From the NCBI RefSeq assembly GCF_016086655.4, contig NC_052132.2, positions 11,410,805 to 11,474,804 on the forward strand: a stretch of 64,000 bases of DNA, written 5' to 3'. A program made the translations under genes and the position numbers. The notes beneath the pieces are model-generated. The model was not told the DNA's origin and made no database searches. It was given only the letters and a program-made list of their open reading frames with translations. Source of the stretch: Lepeophtheirus salmonis. Lineage: Eukaryota; Arthropoda; Copepoda; Siphonostomatoida; Caligidae. Shown here one piece after another: positions 53,284-64,000 of the stretch (within the stretch, counting starts at the first letter, position 1; every line of letters begins with the position of its first letter).

Positions 53284-54985
53284 TTAAGATGACAACCTCT
53301 TATGTAGAGCATCTGAATGATCCCTCATCAAACTCCAGCAGTAATCAGCCATCATATGCGAGTCCCAACGACCTTGATATCTGTCTTCCATGACTTTAAT
53401 GTATTGGTGGAACCTCTCACTTTGTTCGTCCCTAACATCTCCAAGGTTGTCTGGAAACGTGTCCAGGTGACCGTGTAAGTAATGCTGTTTGATGCTCATT
53501 CTGCACCCGAGCTCTCGTAGACTATGAAGAAGTTCATCCACAATCTCTTGGTAATTGTCGTTTTTCTTGTTCCCAAGAAAACCCTGCACCATATTAGTAA
53601 ATGCAGTCCACGGTCGAGATTCGACAGCGGACATCCTCTCAATGAAATGTGTGTCCCTTTGAAATGTTCAGATCTGGGGTCCGTCGAATATCCCTCCCTT
53701 TTTCTTTGCATCACTAAGACTCGGAAAGGTTGAACATATGTATTGAAAACAATCACCATTGTGATCAAGAGCTTTTACAAACTGCTTCATGATACCGAGT
53801 TTGATGTGCAACGGTGGAAGGATGATGTTTTTTTCGATCAACTAGTGGTTCATTAATGTCATTCTTCTCTCCAGGTACCAACATATGCCCCAATGGTCAT
53901 TCCATTATAACCTAGTGATCCTTGTCATCTCTACTGCCCAGTAGCAAAGGAAAGAAGGGTATTTTGTATAACCTCCTTATTGACCCAAAAGGAAGTTTAC
54001 CATTTTTTAAATCCACACAGATCAACCACTGGAGATAAAGGTATTTCAATTGTTCAAGTACTATTTTGATGTTCCCCTACACCTCCTTCCTGGAGACTGA
54101 GTGTCTAATAGGGATACATCCATATATGTTACCATTGTGATGTAAAATACACTTTAAACTTGTTTTTGAGCTATCAATAAAGAGTCTTTACTCACTTGAA
54201 TGATACGAAGATAATCCCATAGCCACAAAAAGCCCTTCAATGTCACTGCAGTATACAAAACGATTGTCAGAATCAAAGAACTTAGTCAGTTCTGCATCTC
54301 TGTTACGATAAAATGTGACACTTGTGCCCTAAGCAAGCATGTTTCGCTCTTGCAGTCTGGAAGCCAACAACTCAGCAGATTGTTTAGGTAAATTCAAACC
54401 TCGAATCAGTTCATTCAATTCAGGTTGACTATACAGAAAAGGTTGACCAAACAATGAACCCAATGGTGGGTAATTTGCATCTGTATCTTCTTCATCGTCA
54501 TCATCGACTGAAATATGTGCTTCATCATCAATATCTGCTAACTTTGTGAAAACAGGTGCAGTTATTTCGTCCAAATGAGGAATTGGCCGTATTGCAGAGG
54601 AGATGCTAGGGTATGTCATGTATCGCTTGTTCTTTTTATTGAATCCTTTAACATTTACAAGGCAGAAGTAGCAATCATCTAGGTGGTTTGTTGGTTCTCT
54701 CCAAATCATCGGCACACCAAATTTGAGCTTAGTATTTTTTTCTTGAGACCAATATCTCAGAGTTGCGAGACAAGTCGTGTATACTATGTGAGGTGCCCAT
54801 TATTTGTTTTGGTCTCCAAGCGGTACTTTAAAATAAGCAAGCTCCACACTCTTAACGAAGTGAGTAATGTTCCGTCTTTGAGGTGATAAAGTGAAGCATC
54901 CACAGATATAGCAGAATATATCTGGGTCGCTACAGCACTTTCTTCTCCGTAAAGGATGTAGACATGGCTAGCTTATACACTTATA
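53284..54985 (-). pseudogene. Near-full-length pseudogene of a conserved multicopy uncharacterised family
   Basis: Reads on the minus strand as a protein of about 560 codons broken by several lesions. It begins near 54985 and is clear from CCSDPDIFCYICGCFTLSPQ (Cys pair) and RRNITHFVKSVELAYFKVPL, with a stop in QNK*WAPH. CLATLRYWSQEKNTKLKFGV and PMIWREPTNHLDDCYFCLVN follow. A long intact frame (54715-54329) holds an acidic stretch (SVDDDDEEDTDANYPPLG) and SQPELNELIRGLNLPKQSAE. After a stop come FIDSSKTSLKCILHHNGN (about 54190-54135) and degraded parts. The last 116 codons are intact (FLGNKKNDNYQEIVDELLHS, DEQSERFHQYIKVMEDRYQG, MADYCWSLMRD, 53634-53284). I recognise the family from many arthropod and cnidarian genomes as a high-copy ORF without known function; that is from memory. 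No TIRs or LTRs were found. Confidence 0.72.
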
Positions 54986-54999
54986 CAGATGTGTTCAGA

Positions 55000-56336
55000 T
55001 TTTGTAAACAGCTATGATAGTGATTTAAAAAAATATTTCATATATAATCTCCAACGTTTACTAAATCCAAATGAAACACAAGAAATATTATCCGATGAGA
55101 GTTTTACTGGTATAGATTGGATTAAATAAAGGATATATTGATTCCTATAGGAAGAGCTGGCACACATCGAGATTTATATTAAAACATGTTAATTACTCGA
55201 GTCAAAGAGAGAGAAAGATACAAACATAACAGGAACAAATGGTATCATTATAGGCTTTTTTATGTAAACATCCCCAAATATTAAATATCAGATATCACAA
55301 AAACTTGATGTGATGTGGCAAATCTAAGCATATATTCGGAATTAGCCGCCCAAACTCTATAAGAATCCGTCCATACAAGAAAAAAAAATTAAATTTTGTT
55401 GACCATAATAATTATTGAATAATGTACTGACCATTTTCATAACATCCGCATAAATTTTAGATAAAGATTAACATTACCACAAAATAAGATTGGTTGCTTC
55501 TTTTGAACATCGACAGAAGAAGCAAATTCCACGTTGGTCATTAAAATACTTTCCAGTAACCTCGAGAGTCCTGGATAGTATTCTGTATTTCAACCATATT
55601 TCGCTCAACATAATAAACCTATTGGTGATTGCCATAAGGCTTTCTTGTCACCGTTTTTTAATGCTGAGTCGTCCCAAATATGCATTGAATGGCGTTAAGG
55701 TTGGTGAGTACATACGTTTTCTCAAGTAGGAAGTACTTGTATAACACGATTTCTGTCTAAAAGGGACGAAATGATGTTTTACTGAATTGTTCGTTCCAAA
55801 AGTATATGAATAAAAGACGAAAGCCATTTTATTCAGACAATCTCTCAAGTTAACATCCACAACAATATTGGAGTTTACATATAACATTTTTGTCAATGCA
55901 ACATGTAGCTCCCATCTAATATTCTAAAGATAGCTCACACTTTTTAATATTTCATTACCATCATAACCAAAAAATTTTAAACGCTTAGAGTATAATGATA
56001 ATACTATAAAAACATGATAAAGTATTAAATGTTGGCTAAGCTGAGATTCCACGTGATATAGCTCTACATATTCATTTAAATGAATTTGACCTCCATCCTG
56101 CCCTGTCAATCTTCCTTCAAAAAACTCCAATCTTTGAGCTGTAAAAACTTAATGGACTTAACCCACAACTATTTTCTCATTATCAGACAGTGGCATGGCT
56201 CTTGTAGATAAATAGTGTTTAGATGAAGAAGATAGTCCATCATTCATAGTAAAAGACAATGAGAGTTTTTTCACGTGGCTAGGTGATTGCCAAGGTGACT
56301 ATATACAAGTATACTGTCACCTTGGGTGATGGCGAT
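55000..56336. other. Unassigned DNA downstream of the THAP relic
   Basis: Several minus-strand frames are moderately open (56130-55924, LEFFEGRLTGQDGGQ...; 55896-55648, VNLRDCLNKMAFVFYSYTFG). They could be the degraded body of the THAP-containing protein upstream, but I cannot match them to P-element transposase motifs. Confidence 0.3.
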
Positions 56337-57130
56337 TTATCCCTTATGTGGGCATCTGTTTATAAAGTGCCAAATGAGAGAACTTGGTAAATAGGTAGGA
56401 GAAAAGCGTCTGATTTTTGGAGTGGATTTTAGAGAGACGAATTGTTCAGAGATGAACAATATTTTCTTTCGTTGCTTAGAGTTGATGTCAAATGACCGAT
56501 TTTGAAGAAGCATATTCATATCATTAACTGAATTAGAAATTATTTCTTGCATTGATGGAGAGCCTGGAGATTTCATATAGAACAGTAAATTTTGAAGGTT
56601 GTTTATGGAAGTAATCGGTTTTTTATCTTAATATACTTAATCATTTTGGGATTAACTCTGATATTTTTGTTGAAAAATGAAAATGTAAGATCCATTTCAA
56701 TGCTTACAGTGAATTTTGTTCCAAGGAATGTTTTGGATGAACCTTCCAAGTAGTAAAGTTGAATTCTCTTGTTCTCCTAGAATATATATTTTCTGGAAGT
56801 TGTTTCATCACCAATTTGGAACATCAGTCTTCAAAATTGTCCACAAGATCCTTTTTCAAAGAAATGTCTTACCCTTGGATAAGGCATACATTTTTATCCG
56901 AAAGCCTTGCTGATGATGAAGCTTTCAGTGTTGTCTTCTCACGTTTTTCCGTAGATAAATATTTTGGAAAATTAGGGAAATTCTTGGAAGAACAGACGGT
57001 TTTAAATAACGGTTCAGGAGCTTAGGATCCATAGAAGACAATTGCTTCTTTCGACTCTTCCAACGATCATCTTGACTCTCTGTAACAAAATCCTTATCTT
57101 GAAAATGGAGGAAACAAACTCTTAAATACT
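56337..57130 (-). pseudogene. THAP-domain relic, possibly P-element/THAP9-like transposase
   Basis: On the minus strand from about 57130: RVCFLHFQDKDFVTESQDDR (C-x2-H-F of a THAP finger), then NRYLKPSVLPRI, the LKP.AVPSIF tail broken by a frameshift. The continuation in the next frame is FPNFPKYLSTEKREKTTLKA. Further on is a frame of 79 codons (56576-56337) with SKQRKKILFISEQFVSLKST, KIRRFSPTYLPSSLIWHFIN; this resembles the block of THAP-associated transposases where the enzyme begins (YS...L..A..L...SP.AY). First Cys pair not seen; an AG acceptor-like site lies near 57136. At least three lesions. Transposase assignment is tentative; the THAP is firmer. Confidence 0.5.
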
Positions 57131-57139
57131 TAGAACAAG

Positions 57140-57480
57140 ATTGTTTAACTCATTTCAAATCGTGGGCCACATACGAGCGTTATGTGTTCGTTCAGGGCCG
57201 GGCTATTAAAATTATAGCATACTTGGATCTAGAAAACCAAAACATCATGAATTTCCTTTGTTCTTATGTAAAAAAGAGAAGATAAATTGTTTAATTTAAC
57301 AAATTTTTATATAATATCACTTTTACAATACATTTCACTTAATTGCATATAATTTTAATTTAAAAAGGAGAAAAAGTTAAAAAATACAATTTACATGAGA
57401 TTTTATAAAGATTATGAAAAAATAAGGACATTAAATTGCACATTTTAATAAATTAAACAATAAGTAGACATTCTTAAATA
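57140..57480. other. Spacer with a hAT-end-like phrase
   Basis: GTGGGCCACATACGAGCG and GGGCCGGGCTATTAAAAT (57164-57213) resemble the GGCC-rich terminal phrases of hAT non-autonomous elements; no partner end or 8-bp duplication seen. The rest is AT-rich. Confidence 0.25.
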
Positions 57481-57485
57481 GCTTA

Positions 57486-58500
57486 AAGAGGCTTCATAGT
57501 AGATTTTAGTTGATTGATGTAAGAACTTTGTAACTTTCCTCTTAAACTATGTTGTGTCAATTTCAATATTTGGGTGGAAAAATTAATGATAAAATCCTCT
57601 TTTGATTCAGTGACAAGAGAGGTGCAATCAGGGCTAATCCACTGAAAATACTTGATTTAATTTACTTCTTTCATATCATTTACATTCATGCAGATAATTT
57701 ACTAGTCCAGTTTTACTGACACAGTTCTTACACTGGGCCATGATACATTTTTCCAACTCGGTAGAGCAGAGGGTTTTTGCCACAAGTTCACTGAGAAGAG
57801 ATTTCAAACATGAAGCTGCCATAAGCATAGGATTCTGGTGGTATTTGCAAATACATGCACATCCTGGGTTCCAGATGACCCAGCTAAAACAACATTTTGG
57901 ACGGAGACGCGAAAGTGGAAAATCTGACCCAGGGTAAGTTTCTTCCCAAGTATTATGTAGCTCTCAGAGATTGAACAAAACAAAGCGCTTTTGGTATTTT
58001 TCTTTATCCCCATACTTAGTTTTTACACTCAGAAAATATTTTTTTCCCAGGCATGATACAACTGTATTCATCATTTTCGTAAAATTCGGTAATATTGCGT
58101 TTTTATGTCATCAGCTAATGGCTTTCCCAAATTTTGACCTCAAAGTCCTAAAACACCTTTTTCTTACTTCATTTTTGACTTCTTTTTACCATATAATTGG
58201 TGGTGCCAATTTCCTGCATCGTCATCTATATACTAAACGGTGAAACGGTTAAAATTTGAATTATTTCTTGATGTGATTTAGACAGCTGGTATTTCCTTTT
58301 CAACACACCCATCATTTCCAAAATAACTGTAAATCATAGGAAGTGCTCTCATTTGAATCTGAATTTGTTAAGAAGATATTGTATAATATCTCAAGTTTCT
58401 TCTTCAGTAATTCTGACACTGATGCTAACTTTTCCTTGCCTGTTGATCGTTTAGAATGCAGTGGTAGTTGATGTACTTTAACTGACGTCTTGACCAAAAT
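57486..58500 (-). pseudogene. Pseudogene of a second conserved uncharacterised family (YHQN motif)
   Basis: Minus-strand relic. Pieces in order: LKKKLEILYNIFLTNSDSNE (about 58410-58350), GKPLADDIKTQYYRI (about 58125), the K-rich block SMGIKKNTKSALFCSI (about 58015-57965), VSVQNVVLAGSSGTQDVHVF (about 57910-57850), and in the neighbouring frame the hallmark CACICKYHQNPMLM (about 57865-57820). LLSELVAKTLCSTELEKCIM (about 57790), CKNCVSKTGLVNYLHECK (to about 57690) and ISPDCTSLVTESKEDFIINF (about 57640-57580) follow, ending at 57489. It matches a family I recall from crustacean and cnidarian genomes (consensus around L.GSSGTH..C.C..HQN.KLM). Function unknown, probably transposon-borne. At least four lesions, and a longer N-terminal part may extend to about 59217. 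Confidence 0.62.
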
Positions 58501-60063
58501 AGTCAGAGCAGAATTAACTTCAATTAGAGTGGTATCTTTCTCAGGTGAAGTAAACCAACATTTAGGTGGTTCTTCAAAAGTTTCAGAATCATGTTCAACA
58601 TTTGTCGAGTACCTATCATTACTATCAAATACTTCTTTTTCGCTGGATGTTTCTACTTTTTACTTCAACCTAATGACACAAAGTTTCTCTCCAGGTTTTA
58701 CAATCTCTGGTGTCTGTTTATACTTAGTTTAGGGTTAGTTTCTTCTAAGACTTTGTCCTAAGCTTTATTGGGATGGATTTGCATGGGATCATAACCCTTC
58801 TTCTTTGAGTCTGTAAATTTGGTGAGCAGTTTCTCTACATGATAAGAACAAATTGTTTTTTTGATTCATTTGTCAACTTTCGTTCCGAGATGAAGGATTT
58901 CGATAGTCTTCTTTCCCTAGAAGTTGATACTCCTCAAGTTACCAGTCTTAGCAGAAGAGCCCTGGTGATATTGACTAAGAGACAAAAAGCTACAGTTTCT
59001 CATTTTTAAATTTCTATTGTGATTAAATAGTCAAGGTCCTCTTGTACCTTGAGGCTCTTTGAGCATGATCAGCTTCTTCATCAGAATATTGAAGATTGAT
59101 TGGATCTGCCCACTTTTGGAGTATGGTTGTGAAAATTGGAGGACTTACAAGGATTGGGCTTCTTTTATTTATAAAGGTGACTGATAGATCAGGCGGAGTA
59201 ATTGAATTGACTGGCAATGATAAGAGAAACGTGGAAGAACCATTATAGATTGGAGCAGCGGTTAATAACTCATACCACTGTAAGGCGTTTAAAAGGATAT
59301 ATTTTAGTAGAATTCCAGCATAAGTTAGATATCATAGGAATATGGGTGTGCAAATAGAATAAATGAAGGAAGGACATATGTTACTTCATAGAAGATCAGG
59401 CAGCAAGATATGAATAACCAGATGTTCGGACGAGATGGATTACTATTTTTAACAGTTTAGGATTATTATATCTTCATAATTAAAGTAATAGTAATGAAAT
59501 CCTCCAAATATTTCACTTAGGATCACATAAGGGTGACTTTAATTACTTGACTTCATTTTAGGATTTTCAATTAAGTTTTTCTGTCTTCTATAAAGATCCA
59601 AAAAAATCTAATGATTATTTTACAATTAAAAATTTGACTGGCATTTCTAACATAACGTCTTGATTTGGTTGCTTTTCTTTTTACCCTTGAAGTTTGACTG
59701 AAAATAAGGCAGGAACAAAAAATAATTCCCCTCTTTTTTTTTTGTATGTTATAGTAGATAGCATTATAGTTCAGAAGGTAATTACCCAATTTTATATTCC
59801 AAGTCTGAAAATGATACCGAAATTGGTTTTCAGGGCTTATTAACTTTCCAGTGATAGCTCATACATCGTTATTAGTAAAGTAGTTGCGGAGATATGGGGT
59901 GTTAAAATTTGGGGTCCTGGTCAAATTTATCGAAAGTCAAAAATTAAAAGTACCATATCCCCTAGACTATTGATCGAAATATGATAAAATTTCACAGGAG
60001 CTATTTGCTACAGACAGGCATCAACTGTGCCATTTTTTTACAAAATCGAAGAGGGTAGGGTAA

Positions 60064-60066
<3 letters not shown>
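58501..60066. other. Unassigned DNA upstream of the YHQN pseudogene
   Basis: The minus frame at 59217-59023 (PVNSITPPDLSVTFINKRSP ... INLQYSDEEADHAQRASRYK) has coding-like composition and may be the N-terminal part of that protein; not proven. 59230-60066 is AT-rich without recognised features. Confidence 0.35.

Positions 60067-60098
<32 letters not shown>
60067..60098 (+). repeat. 32-bp poly(T) run
   Basis: Uninterrupted T run, equivalent to a poly(A) run on the minus strand. It lies 3' of the LINE on the minus strand but about 340 bp beyond where its coding sequence stops, so it could be that element's tail or an unrelated microsatellite. Confidence 0.85.
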
Positions 60099-60099
<1 letters not shown>

Positions 60100-60103
<4 letters not shown>

Positions 60104-60435
60104 GAATGATTACTTTATCTCCCAGATGCTAAAAGTTGTAACTTTCATTTCAATTTAAAATGAGGTCAATGTTTTACAAATAACCCATTATAAAAACTGC
60201 TAATTTAAATTTTCAGTGGCAACTGAAAGCTTTTTATTCCATCTATTTCTTGTATTAGGCCATCAAGGCATGTAATAAAAAGTATTGAGGACAGAAGATT
60301 TTCCGGAAAACCGCCCCTATTGTTTATAAATTTTCAAATTCGTTTTTGTATTTAATCATTGTACGAGTACGTACTAAGATAATTGCAACCATACGAATTA
60401 TAAAATCTCCATACCTTTTTCGTTATAGTGTGTTT
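60100..60435. other. Spacer after the LINE break
   Basis: No continuation of the LINE reverse transcriptase is seen here; AT-rich. Confidence 0.35.
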
Positions 60436-60439
60436 ATTA

Positions 60440-63400
60440 TTTACACATGAGCCAGAGTATCAAAGTCCTTGGTAAAATCCACTGCCATTACTGTTAGATT
60501 CTACAAGAGTATGTAGGGTAGAAGGGAAACTATCGGTGATTTTGTTTTTTATAAAACCATATTGTGATTCATGTAAAATTTGGCTTAGAACTTTGTTTAT
60601 GCAATTAGTGCCTGCAAATGAAAAAAAAAATTGTACAAACAATTTTATATAACAAGAGGTCTCAAATTTTTAAGATATCTAGTAATTTTTTTTTTTCCTG
60701 GAAGCAAGACGATATGTCCCTCTGTAGCAACGTCAGGGAAAAAACCAAGAACCTTTTCATAAATAAGAACAAAATCAGAGAAAGATAGGAGATATATTTC
60801 CTATAAAATTGAAAGGTAAAATCCGATGGACCAGGGGCGTTATTTAATTTTGCATTTTTATCAATAGCACAATAATTTCTTCTATTAGAAGATGACGCTC
60901 AATGATGTTGTTATTTTCATTTGATAGTGAAAGTTCTTTATCAGACATACATCTGAGGTCTTTACAGAAAGAAGCATTTCTTAAATTGCATATCACAGAT
61001 ATTGATGTATGTTTAAAATCAATACAATTATATATATTGAACTAAAAAAACCTCATCTCCTTTAATCATTCATATCCATCTCCTCCAGTAGTAAAGAATG
61101 AAGCTTAGAAGGACCTTTACTTCTTGTTTTCATTGAAATGGGGATTCAATAAATAAACCACGACGGGCTGATATTTTAGTGTTTATCACTTTGTACGACT
61201 TTAATGCGTCCGTTTGATAACCTTTAAAGAGAAAAGGACACAGGTCTGAAAATCTATCCACAGAAAAAAAGTATGACTATAATCTTTTACTATGTCAGGG
61301 TAGTCATAAACCCCGTTGGTCCTTAAAATAGAATAGAGGGACACCGTAGCTTGAGGATGATGATTTCTTGTACGCTGAATAGAATCCCGACCATATTTAA
61401 GCTTTATCTTAAAATTTCCACTCACTATGGATGATATACGTGATATAACAGCAGAAAGTTTTTCGTTAAAAAAACGGGATCGTCACAATTTGGCCAGTAT
61501 ACCCCAATTACATCAGACAAAGAGCTTGATACCCCACATCAGACCTTGATTAAATTTCCATCAGAACAACGGTATTCGATTTTTGGCTGTTGTTGTTTTT
61601 AGCAAATATTGAATTACCTCTTTTTGGATGTAAGAGGGACCTATCAAACGCAGAAAATGAATAGTACCATTCTTGCAAGCAACAGTGATTCTCTAAACTG
61701 TACCTCGTGTCAGATAATTTAACAATATCAGGAGTTTCTAAAAAATTTAATAATCTAATCAGTTCATATTTTATCCTCAAACTCTAAAGGGAATTGCAAA
61801 TTAAGGATAAAAAGGAGATCATGTTTTTTTCTTTTTTTAAATAACTTTTGGGGTTGCGCATTACCTTCTGTCGCCATTTGAGATTCTGAAGCAAGTTTTT
61901 GGAATTGAAGGCATATACACAAAATAATATTTTTTCCAGAAATATCACCAGAAGGTTTTCATAATTTTGATTTTGTCTTGTGGTAGGTCTTTCAATATTA
62001 CAACTTCCACTTCTTAATGAAGTCATAACTCCTCAAGTGTACTCGTACTGAATTTATCTAAAAGTCTAGCAACTAAATTTTTACTTAGAGACTTACTTTC
62101 TGTATTAATTAGAATAAGTTATTCCTTCTCCTTAATACTACCCAAACAGACTTGTAGTTTTGAACTTTTTTTCAGACTCACTATTATCTGGGTTAGGTTC
62201 TGGGTATGAATTAATAACTTCAGAAAATCTCCCCATCCAATCCCCAAGTTTTTTTTCATCAATACAGAATGAAATACATTGAAAATTTTGAACTTAATAT
62301 GAGGAAAAAATTCAGTGTTGACTGCAGTAATTTTGAATTTTCCCGATGTTAAGTGCAAATTTTGCAATGTATTTTATCCTCATGCATACAGGTTTCATTT
62401 GACCATTGGGACCTTCCATTTTGATGGCAAAGCTTTTTCAAGCGTTTGTAAACAGGCACTCAGGTCCATTATAGTTTTTGTATAGAAAAATATGTAGCCA
62501 AAGCCATAATGTGAATAAGCACCGTCTACTTTCTCCTCTGTAAAACCAATATGAAGTGTAGCATTGTACAGTTCAAGAGATTTCATGTTTACATTATTAA
62601 ATACAGGATTGTTATCTTCTTCAGTTAGAAAGATAATAAACGTTTCCCACCTAAACGTAGAGCTTAGATTAATTCTTTAACGGCATCGATAATATTCTTC
62701 TCGCTTTTTCATAAACCCTTTGCATTAGACATTCAGTCTTAATTAAGTTGAAGCTGTTGTCAGGAGGTCTGTCAGTAGGATTTGCATTTATAATAAACGG
62801 CTATCACAACTAACCTCCTCAAGATATAGACCAGAAATATAATTATGTAATGAATTATCTAAGAATTCATTGAATAATGGCATTGATATCAGAAAAGAAA
62901 AATACTTACTGTCTATATATACGCACAGAAATAATTGTGTATAAAATCTTCACGCATCCTCGCTGAGAGGGTTAAAGGTGAATAAACGGAAGAAAAGAGA
63001 CAACAGATCCTGAAATGCAGATCTGACAGTCCAAGCTCCAACGTCTTTCAGATATTTAGGGATTTTTCTAGACAAGATTTGTTTCAAGACTAAAGAGACA
63101 CAAAAACACACTTTTAAAACGGGATATCTCCTTAGATATGTTATTTAAAATAATAAGAACACTAGGGAGCACTTGGCACGTTTCAAAATAAATAAAATCC
63201 AGTTTTCTTAATGAGGTAATAAATTTTTCTAAATCTGAACAATTACAAACTAAAAGATCCAGTGAATTTGGAACTGAAATTTGAAGGTATTGAAATTATA
63301 CCACACAGGTTAATTGGGACTTTAAAAATACATTTTCCACATTTATGATAATTGCCTCACCATCAATATGAAGCTTGAATGTAAACAATTTTTCCTCCTT

Positions 63401-63760
63401 TTCATTCATTAATGATTTAATTAATACTTTTAATATCTAAAAAAACAACACAGACTACACTTTTAAATCGTTCATTTAAATAAACCAATTACTTGATACA
63501 CGTTTTCCTCAACGAAAACATTGCACATCCAAAGAGATATCCAAAATATTATTCTTCAAACTATTACCGATATGGGCTTCTTTTCAAAATAAAATAGTCA
63601 ATCATTCTTCAAATGTTCAGTTGCTCGGTAAATCATTTCAATTGAAGAAATCACTAGAGTGTCTAGACTAGTATCGTCGGCTTCATCATTTGTTGAAGAA
63701 GGTGTGGCGTTATTAAATGGATTATTGTTTGTTCGCCGTATAATTTTACCACGTGACATG
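60440..63760 (-). pseudogene. LINE retrotransposon relic: ORF1, endonuclease, start of reverse transcriptase
   Basis: Runs right to left. ORF1 opens with ATG at 63758-63760 (MSRGKIIRRTNNNPFNNATP) for about 53 codons to a stop, and continues in broken frames to about 62120 (for example EKLFTFKLHIDGEAIIINVE near 63395-63335). ORF2 endonuclease: YELIRLLNFLETPDIVKLSD (61770-61710), SIFAKNNN near 61610, GVYWPNCDDPVF near 61508-61470 and TNGVYDYPDIVKD near 61310-61275. Reverse transcriptase start: KLNNAPGPSDFTFQFYRK (about 60865-60805), PDVATEGHIVLLP (about 60740-60700), SQILHESQYGFIKNKITDSF (about 60590-60530). It breaks off right after motif A (VDFTKDFDTL, 60488-60455). Many frameshifts. The 3' half of RT and the 3' end are missing, the opposite of the usual 5' truncation. 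Confidence 0.78.
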
Positions 63761-64000
63761 ATAGTAATAAGGGTTTCCAGCAGCCTTGGAAGGATGGCCG
63801 TGGTAGTTTTTTATCGCTATCTTAATTGACTGGAGAGTTTGGGGGAAAAATGGGTTCGGATGGGGTGTTGGGATAATATTTAAATGGGAATAGAAGTCCA
63901 CGACAACAGTGGGAATTCTGTAAGGTTGTGGGGTTCTCTTATTGGCTGGGGTTTGGGAGTAAAATCGAGACACTCCCATACCTTAGGACTGTTAGAATTC
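63761..64000 (-). other. Probable LINE 5' untranslated region
   Basis: Higher GC than the surroundings and open on minus (VSRFYSQTPANKRTPQPYRI, from about 63976). It directly precedes the ORF1 ATG and continues past the window edge, so the 5' end cannot be set. Confidence 0.4.

Noticed and set aside
57160..57215. hAT transposon terminus
   Set aside because: Only a suggestive GGCC-rich phrase; no matching inverted end or target duplication.
1..64000. CRISPR arrays, rRNA, tRNA, bacterial promoters or ribosome binding sites
   Set aside because: None seen; composition and exon structure are eukaryotic.

Overview
This looks like a eukaryotic, arthropod-type nuclear window. It is very AT-rich, has no operons or bacterial-style gene packing, and carries long A/T homopolymers and exon-like islands with GT/AG splice signals. 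It is crowded with dead transposable elements. Several transposase relics resemble, from memory, families abundant in caligid copepods (salmon-louse type). That assignment is an inference; the sequence alone does not prove a species.

Host genes are sparse. The best is one exon of an ADAM10/Kuzbanian-like metalloprotease at 4875-5110 (+), with a clean acceptor and a GTGAGT donor. A THAP-domain exon lies at 46387-46758 (-). A second THAP-containing relic, possibly P-element-like, lies at 56337-57130 (-). I saw no tRNA, rRNA or CRISPR array.

Layout: 0-5 kb holds two Tc1/mariner relics, dispersed repeats and the ADAM exon. 5-15 kb is mostly anonymous AT-rich DNA with dispersed repeat families and one antisense mariner relic. 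15.8-17.1 kb is a decayed LINE (endonuclease plus reverse transcriptase). 17.9-25.7 kb holds three more transposase relics and a LINE 3' part. 27-35 kb is a cluster: the tail of a Ty3/Gypsy integrase, a full-length DD37D (maT-type) element with TIRs and a TA duplication, an inverted-repeat-bounded element around a conserved uncharacterised ORF, a Gypsy protease-RT relic, and a second maT copy. 37.9-40.2 kb is a nested pair: a full-length DD37E Tc1-like element sitting inside an older mariner transposase. 42.3-45.5 kb is a Gypsy pol (zinc knuckle, RT, RNase H, integrase). 47.7-52 kb holds further relics and a diverged inverted-repeat pair. 53.3-58.5 kb holds pseudogenes of two conserved but uncharacterised multicopy families. 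60.4-64 kb is a LINE with ORF1, endonuclease and the start of RT.

The genes do not form one pathway. The window is a transposon graveyard inside or between host genes, probably partly a large intron of the ADAM10-like gene, although no second ADAM exon was found. The observations most worth following are the inverted-repeat-bounded element at 30.29-31.83 kb, the two maT copies sharing the same internal stop codon, the nested insertion at 38-39 kb, and the repeated pattern of transposases that keep both ends but lose the catalytic core.
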